Assembly: GCA_900128585.1 (NCBI GenBank)
Contig: LT642661.1
Span: 1 to 12,860, forward strand
DNA: 12,860 nt
From: Stramenopiles sp. TOSAG23-3
Lineage: Eukaryota; Sar
Direction of reading: 5' to 3'
Shown: positions 1 through 8,743 of the stretch, piece after piece
How positions within the stretch are numbered: the stretch's first letter is position 1
How the letters are laid out: every line of letters begins with the position of its first letter
Made by a program: the position numbers and the translations under genes
Notes under the pieces: model-generated
The model's database searches: none
The model's input: only the letters and a program-made list of their open reading frames with translations
What the model was told of the DNA's origin: nothing

Positions 1-2465
1 TTGGCAATTACGAGCCTCTTTTTTGCTTTTTTCCTTTTCTTTTTGCGCCTGCGGGTTGCCATGGATCGAGCCAACGATTCGATGGTGGGGTCTATGGGCG
101 TAACATTGTACTGATTAAGGCATTCTACCAAATTTTCCAGTCCACTGATGACAGCGTTCCGGAGGGTATCCAAAAACATGTGGTTCAAAATGTACAAAGC
201 CCGACGAAATGGGCCACGGTAAATGTCTGAAGCAATGATACTCGATTCCCTGTTCGCGAACATTCCAGGAGGAATGTCTTTAATGTGCGCGTTAGGGCGC
301 CGCATGCGCGTCAGCTCTTTTGGCTCTACTATTCCCTCCGGCAACACCGGCGGCACGGCCTTTGGGGCACTGCGCCTTGTCCGTTGGTCTTGCAAGGCCG
401 CTTCGTACGCTGCCAGTTTGTCCGACAGGCTGTCGCACGCAAAGCTGTACTCGTCAAACACGAGTTCATCCAACACTTTTTTGACGTGCGGAAGTGCTGC
501 CTGTTTGAAGAGATCTATCTGTTCTTTCTGGGTGGCTACAAAATCCTCCAGGCTCGACGGAAACCTACCCTTGCACTTCCCCTCTATTGCTACGTCTGAG
601 TGTTCATCGAAGTAAAACCTTGCCTTGTGCGTCTCTTTCTTTTCGTCGGACAAAAGCTCAAACCCGGCAATGTTGAACGCAGCGAGGGGTTTCCAAACTG
701 TCCCCGGCCCCCACACCGCTTCCATGGCCTCCACGCGGTGCACCACTTCGTCCCGGATCTTTTGCAGCGTTTCCAAAACGTAAGGGCTGGCGGCCGGTAG
801 GTACTTTACAATTTGGCCCTTGGCTTCATCGTAATCGCGAGACGGCTCCTTCCCCCCCTCGTCACTTCTGCCAGCGTCGTCCTTCTGAAAGTCTAATCCG
901 CAAACGCGCTTCCACCCGTTCATCCCACCGTGTCGCAGGGTTCTAATTGCTAATGACTCAAAGGGCAAGTCTGGCAAGCCGGCAACGTCGGTGGGCCCGC
1001 CTGGGACGGGCGCAACAACAACCGCCGCCGCATGAAGGCGGTTCATTATGGATATGTACTCGACCCGGACCTCTTCCGACAGCTTTGCAATGGACTTTAC
1101 AAATGGCCGGGGCATTTTCGCTTCAATATCAACGTTCGACCGGGCAAAAATACCGATGAATATTTCGCTGGGCACTACCACTTTGGGCAGGTCCATTTCG
1201 CCCAACAGCGCCTCGACAGCACTCTTGTACCGCGCGGCGGCCTCTGCCGTGTCTCTTCGAGACTGCGCCGCAGAGTACCGTTCGTCGAACTTTGCTTCGT
1301 CTTCTTCAAGAAACCGAAGGTTCAACCGAGGGACAAACTTCCGCTTCCCGTTGTGGGACCATGCAATCTGAAACCTTGAGGACAGTTTTTCGTATGACAG
1401 AACATTGCACAGGCGCCATTCCCAGTTGCCCTCCAAATCATACCACCTTGATTCCGCCTCCACAAACCCCTGATCGTTCTTCTTGCCCCGCGTCAGCCAT
1501 TCCCCCGGGGGCCACGGATCACAGTTGGGGTCGTCAAACAGCTCCACTGGTATAAAAATGGGTTCTTTGGTGCCCACGATGTCCGTTGCTTCCGGGTCAC
1601 CCTCCCACGCCGTACTCTTTGGGTCTGAGACACCCCGTCTATGCACCCGCGACTGCATCGCGTAGGCGCTCCCCCGCTCCCGCATTCTTCGAATGCGCTC
1701 GACACCGTCTAACTTGACCGGCTTTCTGGAGTACGGCAGGGTGTCCATCAGTTCCCGTATTCTTGCGGTCGACTTGCTCACTTTCAGCAAGGCGGGGGCG
1801 CTCGCACTGTGCGATTTCTTAACGCCTGGCAAGAGACGAGGGCGCTGCTTTACAAGCTTGTCCTTCTTCGGGATATGCCCATGCGGCTTTGCGACACCAT
1901 ACGAGTGCCTCGGGCCTTTTTTCAAAAAGCGAGCGACGGCTTTCTTGTTTGAATTCCTCTTGTTCCTTCCAGACGCCCTCAAAAGCGCGGCAGCCGGTTG
2001 CCCGACGATACTAGAGTGGGCCACCAGGGTGGACACTGCATCTTGGGCGGTGCCCATTGCCGAGCTCCCCATCATAATAGAGCTCCCCCCCCCGTCGAGG
2101 GTGCTTGGCGGGGCGGTACCGTCGTCGTACCCGCCCAAGTCTATCGCGCTCGTCACACGGCCGAGGGATTGGTTGCCGGCAATATTCGTGCTGTGGCCAA
2201 ACGAGCCGCTCCCCCGGGTGTAGTACCGACTATTTTCTACACGCTCTTCCATGACCGAGTCGCGAATCGCGGAGAACCGGTTCACGGAGGAGTCGGGGTC
2301 CGTGTACTCTATATCCCAGTCTCCCGCAGTTGGTACTTTCGGTGCCCTCGTTTTTGCCCCAAGCTCGTACATCAGCTGGTCTTCCCCCAACCGAAACCTA
2401 GCATAGTTCAACAGTCGCTTGCGGGACACTTCCGCACGCTCTTCAAGGGTACCGCCAGGCTCCAT
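1..2465 (-). CDS. Axonemal dynein heavy chain, DNAH1 type, N-terminal part (cut by window edge)
   Basis: An open frame of 821 codons with no stop runs off the left edge. It starts at the first ATG (2465-2463) after an in-frame TGA at 2507-2505, in good initiation context (ACC ATG G). Residues about 1-300 are low-complexity and poorly conserved. Residues about 300-420 match the tail module of DNAH1-type heavy chains: PIFIPVELFDD, a GEWL segment, aromatic- and charge-rich strands, then KFVPRLNLRF and a long charged helix. Near residue 470 comes a segment ending in EYISIMNRL, and near 775-790 an LYILNHMFLDTLRNAV-like stem helix. In this family the tail binds intermediate and light chains and docks the motor on the inner dynein arm of cilia; the AAA+ motor would lie beyond the edge. 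Oddity: residues 805-817 are almost all Lys/Arg. Dynein heavy chain is fairly sure; the DNAH1 subtype is from remembered family resemblance. Confidence 0.78.
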   Translation of the reverse strand, partial: MEPGGTLEERAEVSRKRLLNYARFRLGEDQLMYELGAKTRAPKVPTAGDWDIEYTDPDSSVNRFSAIRDSVMEERVENSRYYTRGSGSFGHSTNIAGNQSLGRVTSAIDLGGYDDGTAPPSTLDGGGSSIMMGSSAMGTAQDAVSTLVAHSSIVGQPAAALLRASGRNKRNSNKKAVARFLKKGPRHSYGVAKPHGHIPKKDKLVKQRPRLLPGVKKSHSASAPALLKVSKSTARIRELMDTLPYSRKPVKLDGVERIRRMRERGSAYAMQSRVHRRGVSDPKSTAWEGDPEATDIVGTKEPIFIPVELFDDPNCDPWPPGEWLTRGKKNDQGFVEAESRWYDLEGNWEWRLCNVLSYEKLSSRFQIAWSHNGKRKFVPRLNLRFLEEDEAKFDERYSAAQSRRDTAEAAARYKSAVEALLGEMDLPKVVVPSEIFIGIFARSNVDIEAKMPRPFVKSIAKLSEEVRVEYISIMNRLHAAAVVVAPVPGGPTDVAGLPDLPFESLAIRTLRHGGMNGWKRVCGLDFQKDDAGRSDEGGKEPSRDYDEAKGQIVKYLPAASPYVLETLQKIRDEVVHRVEAMEAVWGPGTVWKPLAAFNIAGFELLSDEKKETHKARFYFDEHSDVAIEGKCKGRFPSSLEDFVATQKEQIDLFKQAALPHVKKVLDELVFDEYSFACDSLSDKLAAYEAALQDQRTRRSAPKAVPPVLPEGIVEPKELTRMRRPNAHIKDIPPGMFANRESSIIASDIYRGPFRRALYILNHMFLDTLRNAVISGLENLVECLNQYNVTPIDPTIESLARSMATRRRKKKRKKAKKRLVIA

Positions 2466-2575
2466 GGTCTTCGTTCCGGACGACAGGCGTGAAAGGCACT
2501 TCACTCAAAAACGAAAGAAACGTACGTACCTGCTTCTTTCTATGATACAAATCCGCTTCACCCGTATATATGCAT

Positions 2576-2590
2576 ACACACACACACACA
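2576..2590. repeat. (AC)n microsatellite
   Basis: Seven and a half AC units lie in a row in the 5' flank of the dynein gene, about 110 nt upstream of its ATG. It is an ordinary simple repeat and no function is visible. Confidence 0.9.
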
Positions 2591-2850
2591 TATAGATAGA
2601 TTCTTAAAAAATCTTTTAATTTCTTTACACGTTAAATGGGTATAACGATGACTTCTATACGTAATTTTCTTTTCCCTTTCCTTCTTTTCCTTCTTCAATA
2701 ATAATAATATTATTTTTTTAATAATATTTTACTACCTACTGGTACGGTAAGAAGAAGAAGAGGAAAAGAAATAATAATATAAAAAAATGATTTTTATTAT
2801 ATATAATAAAAAATAAAATTAACGGAAATTATTAAAATAATAATTTTGAA

Positions 2851-3033
2851 CTTTCTTCTTCTTTCTTGTTGTTTCTTGTTTCTTCTTCTTTCTTCTTCTT
2901 CTTCTTCTTTCTTCTTCTTCTTCTTCTTTCTTCTTCTTTCTTCTTCTTTCTTCTTCTTCTTCTTCTTTCTTCTTCTTTCTTCTTCTTCTTTTCTTCTTCT
3001 TCTTCTTCTTCTTCTTCTTCTTTCTTCTTCCTT
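2851..3033 (+). repeat. TTC/TTTC polypyrimidine tract in a divergent promoter spacer
   Basis: About 180 nt of nearly pure pyrimidine on the plus strand, made of TTC triplets interrupted by TTTC, so that heptamers such as TTCTTTC recur. Only a few G interrupt it near its left end. GAA/TTC tracts of this length with mirror symmetry can form triplex (H-DNA) structures; that is known for such sequences and not shown here. Two similar tracts occur in this window (8744-8972 and 12764-12860), each in a gene's 5' flank. Confidence 0.92.
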
Positions 3034-3163
3034 AAAATTGGGTTGAGTGAGGAGAGCAGTAAAAATATTAAATAGATTGATACCTGATTTTGATGCGTTA
3101 GTTATAGTTAATGTAACACTATAAACAACAAAGCCCTTTGTAATTAATTATAAGGCCATTGTC

Positions 3164-3239
3164 TGTAGGGATTTAGATGAAATCATTTCTTCATATTAAT
3201 TATAACAAGATAGAATTAAAAAGTAATAAAGTATAACTC
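3164..3239 (+). repeat. Left copy of a 76-77 nt inverted repeat (partner 8555-8631)
   Basis: Read on the plus strand, this segment begins TGTAGGGATTTAGATGAAAT. It matches the reverse complement of 8555-8631 at about 67 of 77 positions by hand alignment with one indel. The first 27 bases are identical, and a later block of 13 bases (ATATTAATTATAA) is also identical. Each copy lies about 110-130 nt from the end of a TTC/GAA tract, in the same relative order and orientation. It is therefore a dispersed, non-coding repeat unit tied to the tract, present twice in opposite orientation. Whether it is a transposon remnant, a promoter element or a non-coding transcript cannot be told from the sequence. 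Confidence 0.85.
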
Positions 3240-3540
3240 TTTAAGAAACATATAGACAATAAAATCCTTAAGGTTACGTGGATTAGCTCCTCTAAATTTG
3301 AAGCCCCACCACCGTCCAACCGGTTGTTGGTACTCACTCACTCTTTTCTTCTTTTCTTTCTCTCTTTTTCATCATCACCAACGAATTTACAAATTTCCAA
3401 TACTACTTTCCAATCAAAACAGTGAAGGAACAATAGATAAGCAGAATTTATTGTGTCGTAACCGTTCATGATTATCGCGGGCACGGTCTTTTAAAAACGC
3501 TTACATATAGCTGTTTTCTTCGTTTTTCTAGTAGTTCCCA

Positions 3541-4629
3541 ATGAGCTCTCTAGCGCACGCGTACCGCGCAACGAGCGAAGGGGAGGGGGTAATTTCGGCG
3601 GGCGGTTTGCCAGCGACCCGTTTGGCATTGGGGAAAGTTTCAGGGGAGGGTTCGGTTGTTGCTTATGTTGGAAATAAAAATCGGGTTTTCAAGCACCAAA
3701 TTTCTCTCCCTGGCAAGGACAAGGTCACCTTTATCTCAACGAAGGGCTCGAAGGCGTCGCTCCCGGTTCCTGCCAAGTGCACCGTGCAGCAAGACTGCCA
3801 AAACAACAATATGCACCCGTGCGAGGTACAGTCTGTGTCGTCGACAGTCACGGGCGACATCACCGTGGCGTCCATCGACGCAAAGGGGGGCATCAGGGTG
3901 TCCTGCAACGACAAAGCCACGGAAAGCTCTTACAGTTCCAACTTGGAGTCAAGCTGGGCGGGCATAGACTTGGAACCCTGCTCGTCCGGCACACCGTCTT
4001 TTGCCGTCAGCGCTCACTTCTGCAGCCGGATGATTGGTAGGTACGACATAAAGAAAGGGGTGTACAGCTCCCAGACTCACTGTGCGCTAGCCCCCACCGC
4101 CGTGTGCTTGTTAGACCAATGCGCCATTGGCATCGCAGAATCGAACGTTCTGTCGATATGGGACTCGCGGAGCAATTCGTGCTGTGGGCGGTCGACCGTG
4201 TCTCGCGATCTACTGTTCGGTATTGCAACTTCCGGGGACAACCCAAACCTCCTTCTGACAGCCGGTGCGGACCGCACTGTCTATACTGTAGATAGAAGAA
4301 ACTGGAAAATTCAAAATCGCTGGCGCTCCCCGCTTAAGTACGAGGCGATCGGGCTGATGGTGTCCCCATCGAACCCGTCAAACTGTTACGTTGCGGGCTT
4401 GGACAACGACATACTGTGTGGGCAGTGGCACCGGGGTGGGAACAAAGGCGGGGACGGCAAGGGGGGCGGGATACTGTTTCAAAATCACCACTGTGGGTTT
4501 CGTGGCGATTCAAGGTGGATCGGCCTTTCCGTTTTTGATTCAAAAGAGAACTCTCGGGGGGATGTTATAGTTGGAGGCTGCGAAAGTGGGTCTCTGTACG
4601 TGATTGAAAATGCACAATACATGCAGTGA
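3541..4629 (+). CDS. WD40-like beta-propeller protein, function unknown
   Basis: A 362-codon intronless frame. The start is fixed by two in-frame stops (TAG TAG) that lie 6-12 nt before the ATG; the initiation context is weak (C at -3). No signal peptide or membrane segment is seen. The residues show WD-repeat character: a strand-turn-strand unit near 101-120 (VTGDITVASIDAKGGIRV), an NVLSIWDSR unit ending near 210, LLLTAGADRTVYTVDRRNW at about 237-255, an NCYVAGLDNDILCGQW unit near 281-296, and VIVGGCESGSLYVIENAQ near 342-359. A glycine-rich loop (about 299-310) interrupts the C-terminal half. The repeats are degenerate, so the number of blades is uncertain and the N-terminal third is unclear. 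Such propellers usually serve as protein-binding scaffolds. I do not recognise an orthologue. It is convergent with OvoA, 411 nt away. Confidence 0.8.
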   Translation: MSSLAHAYRATSEGEGVISAGGLPATRLALGKVSGEGSVVAYVGNKNRVFKHQISLPGKDKVTFISTKGSKASLPVPAKCTVQQDCQNNNMHPCEVQSVSSTVTGDITVASIDAKGGIRVSCNDKATESSYSSNLESSWAGIDLEPCSSGTPSFAVSAHFCSRMIGRYDIKKGVYSSQTHCALAPTAVCLLDQCAIGIAESNVLSIWDSRSNSCCGRSTVSRDLLFGIATSGDNPNLLLTAGADRTVYTVDRRNWKIQNRWRSPLKYEAIGLMVSPSNPSNCYVAGLDNDILCGQWHRGGNKGGDGKGGGILFQNHHCGFRGDSRWIGLSVFDSKENSRGDVIVGGCESGSLYVIENAQYMQ

Positions 4630-4666
4630 GAGAGACGTGGTAAGGGGCGCATGATTTTTAAAACAA

Positions 4667-4672
4667 AATAAA
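4667..4672 (+). terminator. Candidate poly(A) signal AATAAA of the WD40-like gene
   Basis: A canonical AATAAA lies 38 nt after the TGA stop of the 3541-4629 gene, a sensible spacing for a short 3' UTR. In AT-rich DNA the hexamer also arises by chance, so this rests on position. Confidence 0.45.
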
Positions 4673-4930
4673 AGGATTTCAGAGAATGATCCCAGAACCA
4701 CTTGGGAAGATGACTAGAAAGTAGAGAGAGCGGGATGGAAACGGAGCACTTTTTTCACTGGGAAGAATATCGTAAAAAGTAGTTACGAAGTCTATCTTAA
4801 CTTACACAGCATGAATGGGCTAACTCGGACTCAACTTTTACAATCAATATACTTCGTGTGTAGGTAAAATTTAAGAATTCTGTAGTATTTTTCTTCTTTT
4901 TATGTTCTTTGTCTCTTCTCTTTTCTTTTC

Positions 4931-5006
4931 TTTAAAAACAAGAAAATTGGCTGTTATTTAAGTAATTAAATTTAGCTTCCTCATACCGTTTAAAAAACAA
5001 AAATTG
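4931..5006 (+). repeat. Convergent-spacer repeat, copy A (with a partial tandem copy)
   Basis: Positions 4931-4988 run TTTAAAAACAAG, then ATTGGCTGTTATTTAAGTA, then TTCCTCATACCG. They align with 9700-9765 in the other convergent spacer, mismatching mainly by small indels. A second, shorter start of the same unit (TTTAAAAAACAAAAATTG) follows at 4989-5006, 58 nt downstream. The stretch ATTGGCTGTTATTTA is also found exactly, inverted, at 9850-9864. It is non-coding, and looks like a fragment of the same element as 9700-9882. Confidence 0.75.
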
Positions 5007-5040
5007 ATAATTATTGTTCATTATCTTAGAAAATACGCGC

Positions 5041-7770
5041 TCAAAGTTTTTGCCACCCCGTTGCGTCTGCAACGATGTACTGGTACTTTCGCTGGTGTTC
5101 CCTGATGACCAATGGGATCGGTTCTTTGTACAATCGTTTGAACCCTCGTGCTTCCATTTCGCGAAGGAGCGTGGCGGCGCTGTCGACGGGCTCCCCAGTG
5201 CTCTCGTCGTAGTAGCCGCCCATCCATTGTTCTCGGTTGGTGAACTCTTCCAGCCATGAAAATGGGGTCGTCATGACGACCATCCCCCCGGGCTTCACCA
5301 TGCGAGACAGGCTGTCAAGGCAGTCCATAGGTCGGGGCAGCCGACAGATTAAGTTTGCCATGACGATGGAGTCAAATTGCCCAAGTTCCTTTTCGTCCAA
5401 ATTGCACGCGTCGCCTTGCAAGAACTTTGTGCGGGCCTTTGCGGCCGCGTCCACGCCGTCTTCATGGCAGGCGAGCACGCGGGCGTGGACGTCTGCCTCC
5501 ATCGCAATGTTGAAGTGAATGTCTTCGTTGCCCTTCATGGAGTTTGCGGCGTCGACAAAGGCTTGGCTAAAGTCGATGCCAACCACCTCGTCGTACCGGG
5601 TAGCTAGCGTGTACGAAGTACCGCCCACGGCGCACCCCAAGTCGAGGGCCCTGGTGGTACTCGATGCGCCGTAGCTCTTGTTGTGCTGGCCATCGAGTTG
5701 GAACAGAAGCTCTGCGACCCGCTGGGGGAACCTTCCGGTCCCGGCCGGGAGGCCCTCGTGGGCCATCATGAAGGGAATGTTTTCCTTCTTTCCCGAGCAG
5801 GAGGAGTAGTGCAAACCCAAGTATTGGTCGACCAAACTTTGGGTTTCGTACACGTTCGATTCCTTTCTTTCCCCTTCGGTGATCGTCTGTTCCGTCTTCG
5901 AAAGCGGTTCGCCGTCCGCGTCAACTTTCTCCCCTGCCTCGTTCAGGTATGCGGCGGGGGCGGCCGAGTCGGACTTTACCATGCGAAAGCCAGAGTGCTG
6001 AAGAAAATGCCTTCGGAAATGGAAGCGCGCAAATGTGCTGGCCTCGTCCCCCGTGCTCATAAAGGACCCTCCAAGGATCATGTCATGCCGTCCGTCGTAA
6101 CATGGTACACTGAAGTCGTCGTACGTCGGGTGGATCTCATAGTTGCACAAGTGGGACCCTCCGACGTAGGAGACCAACCCCTCCTCCAACGGGTTGAAGT
6201 TGTCCTCCATGTGCTCCCACACGTTTCCCATTACGTCGTAATGACCGCTTTGGCTGGGCGCGCCGACGCCCCCCACGGGGCTTGCACTCCCATACGCCAA
6301 GTTGAGGTTGGCGCTTTTGGGGGACGACGGGTCGCGTACGAAGTCTTTCCCCGACATGGACATGACCGGGTCGGCCATCGCGTCCCCTCGGGCCCGTTCC
6401 AGGGACACCGCCGGGTCCTTCAGGAGGTTCCACTCGGCCTCCGTGGGCAGGCGGTACGAGGCTCCGTCTTGCTCCGACTTCCAGGCGCAGTACGCCTTTG
6501 CCTCGTGGTGGGTGACTTCCGCGGGCCAGTCCCACTGCATGTCGATCGTTTCGAAGATCGTCCTTAGCTTGAACTTGAACGAGCCCTGCGGCCCGTCCCA
6601 TTCCCAAAAATGTGGGTCCTTCATGTTCCGGAACTTCCTCCAGCCCCAGCCGTCTTCGGTCCAGTACTTCTCCGTGCGGTACCCCCCGGCCTTAACGAAT
6701 TCAAAAAAATCCCCGTTGGTAACCATGTACTCAGTGGCGTGAAACGATGGCGTTGTCACGTCGCGTGTGCCGTACTCGTTGTCCCACCCGTACGACGGGA
6801 ACTTGCGGGGCTTCCCGAGCGTAACGTCCCCGCCTTGGACGGCAATGAACCTGTTTTGCGCTGGGTAATGCTCGCCACGGACGGGCGCGTGCGTCTTGCG
6901 CGTCGCGTCCCGGGCGGACGGGTGGAGCTTGGGAAATTCCTTGGGAACCTGGACTAGGCTTTCGGGGGCCTCTCGAAAAAGGACGGAGGACGTTTCGAAA
7001 TGAATCCGGTCGTGCTCAAACCCCATGAAGAGCGCCCACAAGGGGTGGTCCCACGTTATCGTGGAGGGGCTGCCCTCGGTCCCGATGTCCGGGTGGGTTG
7101 CAATGACGTCCGAGACCACTTGGTACACTTCTTTCCGGTACTCATGGGTCTCTTTCACGGTCGGCCAAACCATGTCGTTCTTGTGCATGTCGTCCCAGAG
7201 CATCTCATCGACGCCGGTTTCGTAAATGCTCTCAAAGTACGGGTTGACGCCCTTGTCCAAGACCCCAGCCACTTGCAGTTTGTTCACGTACAGGCACGGG
7301 GTGTGGCCGTAGTAGAAAATCTGGGGGTGGCGAAGCCCGTGCGGCGGCGGCCGGTAAAAATACTCTTCTCCCTTAAGGCCCGCAAACAGTATCTCATACG
7401 ATGTCCAGGTGTTGTCGAAGTACGCTTGCGTCTCCTCCCGCGTGACGCGGTCAAGCCGTGGGAGCGCAAGGGACGTAAACGTCCCGTCTTCCAATACCCC
7501 CGGGCACTCTCCAAAAACTGGCCGCTTTCCCGTGTACCACTCGTCCGACCGAGGGCCGACAAGCCAGTTGTCGCACTCTCGGTTCAGGTTGACCATCCAG
7601 TCTTCCCTGTGGGACAGTTGATCGATACTCTCTTCTGCGGCAGAAGCCGGCGTCGACGCACTCCCAATAGCAGACGCGGACGCCGCAGACGACGAGGACG
7701 CCGAAGCGAGACCCCGGACGTGCGACCCGGCGGTCCTACCAAAGGTTCTGAAGAACCTAGCTTTTAACAT
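5041..7770 (-). CDS. ovoA: OvoA: 5-histidylcysteine sulfoxide synthase with C-terminal methyltransferase (ovothiol biosynthesis)
   Basis: A 909-codon intronless frame holding the full three-part OvoA layout. An N-terminal DinB-like iron-binding domain has a YYGHTP segment (His156) and the HX3HXE motif HDRIHFE (253-259), the family's three-His iron site. A formylglycine-generating-enzyme-like domain covers about 310-598, with RLPTEAEW, GNVWEHMEDN and RRHFLQHSGFR. A class I SAM methyltransferase follows, with motif I ALDLGCAVGGTS near 708-719 and FDSIVMANLICRL near 799-811. The family joins cysteine to histidine C5 using O2; the methyltransferase domain of OvoA is linked to the final N-methylation to ovothiol A. 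The frame stays open upstream to ATGs at 7866 and 7863, but I chose 7770: it has A at -3, and the extra 32 residues are encoded by AT-rich, UTR-like DNA. From this start, residues 1-24 are Arg-rich with no acids (MLKARFFRTFGRT...), followed by a Ser/Ala stretch: a likely mitochondrial presequence. Confidence 0.93.
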   Translation of the reverse strand: MLKARFFRTFGRTAGSHVRGLASASSSSAASASAIGSASTPASAAEESIDQLSHREDWMVNLNRECDNWLVGPRSDEWYTGKRPVFGECPGVLEDGTFTSLALPRLDRVTREETQAYFDNTWTSYEILFAGLKGEEYFYRPPPHGLRHPQIFYYGHTPCLYVNKLQVAGVLDKGVNPYFESIYETGVDEMLWDDMHKNDMVWPTVKETHEYRKEVYQVVSDVIATHPDIGTEGSPSTITWDHPLWALFMGFEHDRIHFETSSVLFREAPESLVQVPKEFPKLHPSARDATRKTHAPVRGEHYPAQNRFIAVQGGDVTLGKPRKFPSYGWDNEYGTRDVTTPSFHATEYMVTNGDFFEFVKAGGYRTEKYWTEDGWGWRKFRNMKDPHFWEWDGPQGSFKFKLRTIFETIDMQWDWPAEVTHHEAKAYCAWKSEQDGASYRLPTEAEWNLLKDPAVSLERARGDAMADPVMSMSGKDFVRDPSSPKSANLNLAYGSASPVGGVGAPSQSGHYDVMGNVWEHMEDNFNPLEEGLVSYVGGSHLCNYEIHPTYDDFSVPCYDGRHDMILGGSFMSTGDEASTFARFHFRRHFLQHSGFRMVKSDSAAPAAYLNEAGEKVDADGEPLSKTEQTITEGERKESNVYETQSLVDQYLGLHYSSCSGKKENIPFMMAHEGLPAGTGRFPQRVAELLFQLDGQHNKSYGASSTTRALDLGCAVGGTSYTLATRYDEVVGIDFSQAFVDAANSMKGNEDIHFNIAMEADVHARVLACHEDGVDAAAKARTKFLQGDACNLDEKELGQFDSIVMANLICRLPRPMDCLDSLSRMVKPGGMVVMTTPFSWLEEFTNREQWMGGYYDESTGEPVDSAATLLREMEARGFKRLYKEPIPLVIREHQRKYQYIVADATGWQKL

Positions 7771-8180
7771 GATTGTGGTGGTGTTTGAAAATAAAAGGTG
7801 CGCGCGTGTATGTGTTTTGTTGTTGTTTAACTTTATGTCAAATGCTCGCACGCCATTCCTCATCATTCTTCTTCTTTCTAATTCTTGTTTCTTGTTTGAA
7901 TTTGAGATAAAATGATTTGGTATTATTACAGATGGATGAGCTGGTGGTTCTGGAAGTAGAAGAAGAAAAGGAAAATAACACTTCTTTTAGAGTATAATAA
8001 TAATATAAAAATCTATAATATCATCTCCATATTTTTACTAAATAAGAGAACACAGTATATAAATAATTAAACTTTCGATTCAGCTAATACCAGCAGTAAT
8101 AATATAATAATTTTTTGTTGTTTTCATCATTAGAAGATAATAGATGGATATAGCATTGTTATTTTAAAAATGGTTTTTGT

Positions 8181-8222
8181 ACTCCGAACTCCGAACTCCG
8201 CATAAATAAATAAATAAATAAT
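8181..8222. repeat. (ACTCCGA)3 followed by (AAAT)n microsatellite
   Basis: Almost three tandem copies of the heptamer ACTCCGA (8181-8200) are followed by about five AAAT units up to about 8222. Both are simple repeats; the GC-containing heptamer stands out in very AT-rich surroundings. Confidence 0.88.
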
Positions 8223-8554
8223 TAAAATTAATTAATTATTAACATTGAATAGGAAAGAAATACCCCAAATCGAATAGATTTACTGTTCGATTTATATTAA
8301 TAAAAGGTGAATAGAAGGGAAAATAATCATGTACGTGAAGTTTGAGATAAAATTACCTAATTGAATAAATTAAAGTATATAAAACAAGCAGAAACAAATA
8401 ATAACAACAAGTATGTAGATTTCCTATTTGTTTTATTTTTTTAATAGAAAGGAGGGTGGACAGATGAAAGAAAGAAACAATCCGCCCACCAATAATCCAT
8501 CTAAAATTAAGGAAATATATTTATAATTAGTATATATGCTATGTATATGTAAAT

Positions 8555-8631
8555 GAGGATTACTTTATCACTTTTTTCATTCTATTTTATTATAATTAAT
8601 ATTGAGAAATGATTTCATCTAAATCCCTACA
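8555..8631 (-). repeat. Right copy of the inverted repeat (partner 3164-3239)
   Basis: On the minus strand this begins TGTAGGGATTTAGATGAAAT at 8631 and matches 3164-3239 at about 67 of 77 positions, with 27 identical bases at the start. It lies 112 nt from the GAA tract. Read on the minus strand the order is TTC tract, then spacer, then this repeat, the same as in the left copy. The DNA between the tract and this unit does not align well with the left copy. Confidence 0.85.
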
Positions 8632-8743
8632 AATACATAGATTTATCACAACAAACTGTCTCAATCAATTATTCCTACAAAAACATACCCTTAATTTTAC
8701 TTATTTTGTCCACCAACAAGAATGCATAATAATTTATGAAGTA

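Larger units (their letters stand above)
2466..3540. other. Divergent intergenic spacer between the dynein and WD40-like genes
   Basis: This 1,075-nt AT-rich spacer separates two genes transcribed away from each other, so it must carry both promoters. No coding frame in it looks real: the only long frames read through the TTC tract and give Ser/Phe/Leu homopolymers. It holds a CA microsatellite, an AT-rich stretch at about 2620-2850, the TTC tract (2851-3033) and a conserved 76-nt repeat arm (3164-3239). I see no TATA box or other promoter motif that stands out from the AT-rich background. Confidence 0.7.
4630..5040. other. Convergent 3'-3' spacer between the WD40-like and OvoA genes
   Basis: This 411-nt spacer must hold both genes' 3' UTRs and transcript ends. 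It contains an AATAAA at 4667-4672, a T/C-rich run at about 4888-4930, and a repeat unit at 4931-5006 shared with the other convergent spacer. No coding frame is seen. Confidence 0.7.

Noticed and set aside
2846-3075. Frames rich in Ser/Phe/Leu over the TTC tract
   Set aside because: They are translations of a microsatellite; all frames of the tract stay open because TTC/TTTC repeats contain no stop codons.
5683-6567. A 294-codon plus-strand frame opposite OvoA
   Set aside because: It is the antisense shadow of a GC-rich gene whose minus-strand product has full OvoA motifs; its own sequence shows no recognisable domain.
7771-7866. Upstream ATGs at 7866 and 7863 extending OvoA to 941 residues
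   Set aside because: The extra 32 residues have no family counterpart that I know of, come from AT-rich DNA with TG repeats, and would hide the presequence-like N-terminus. They are not excluded without transcript data.
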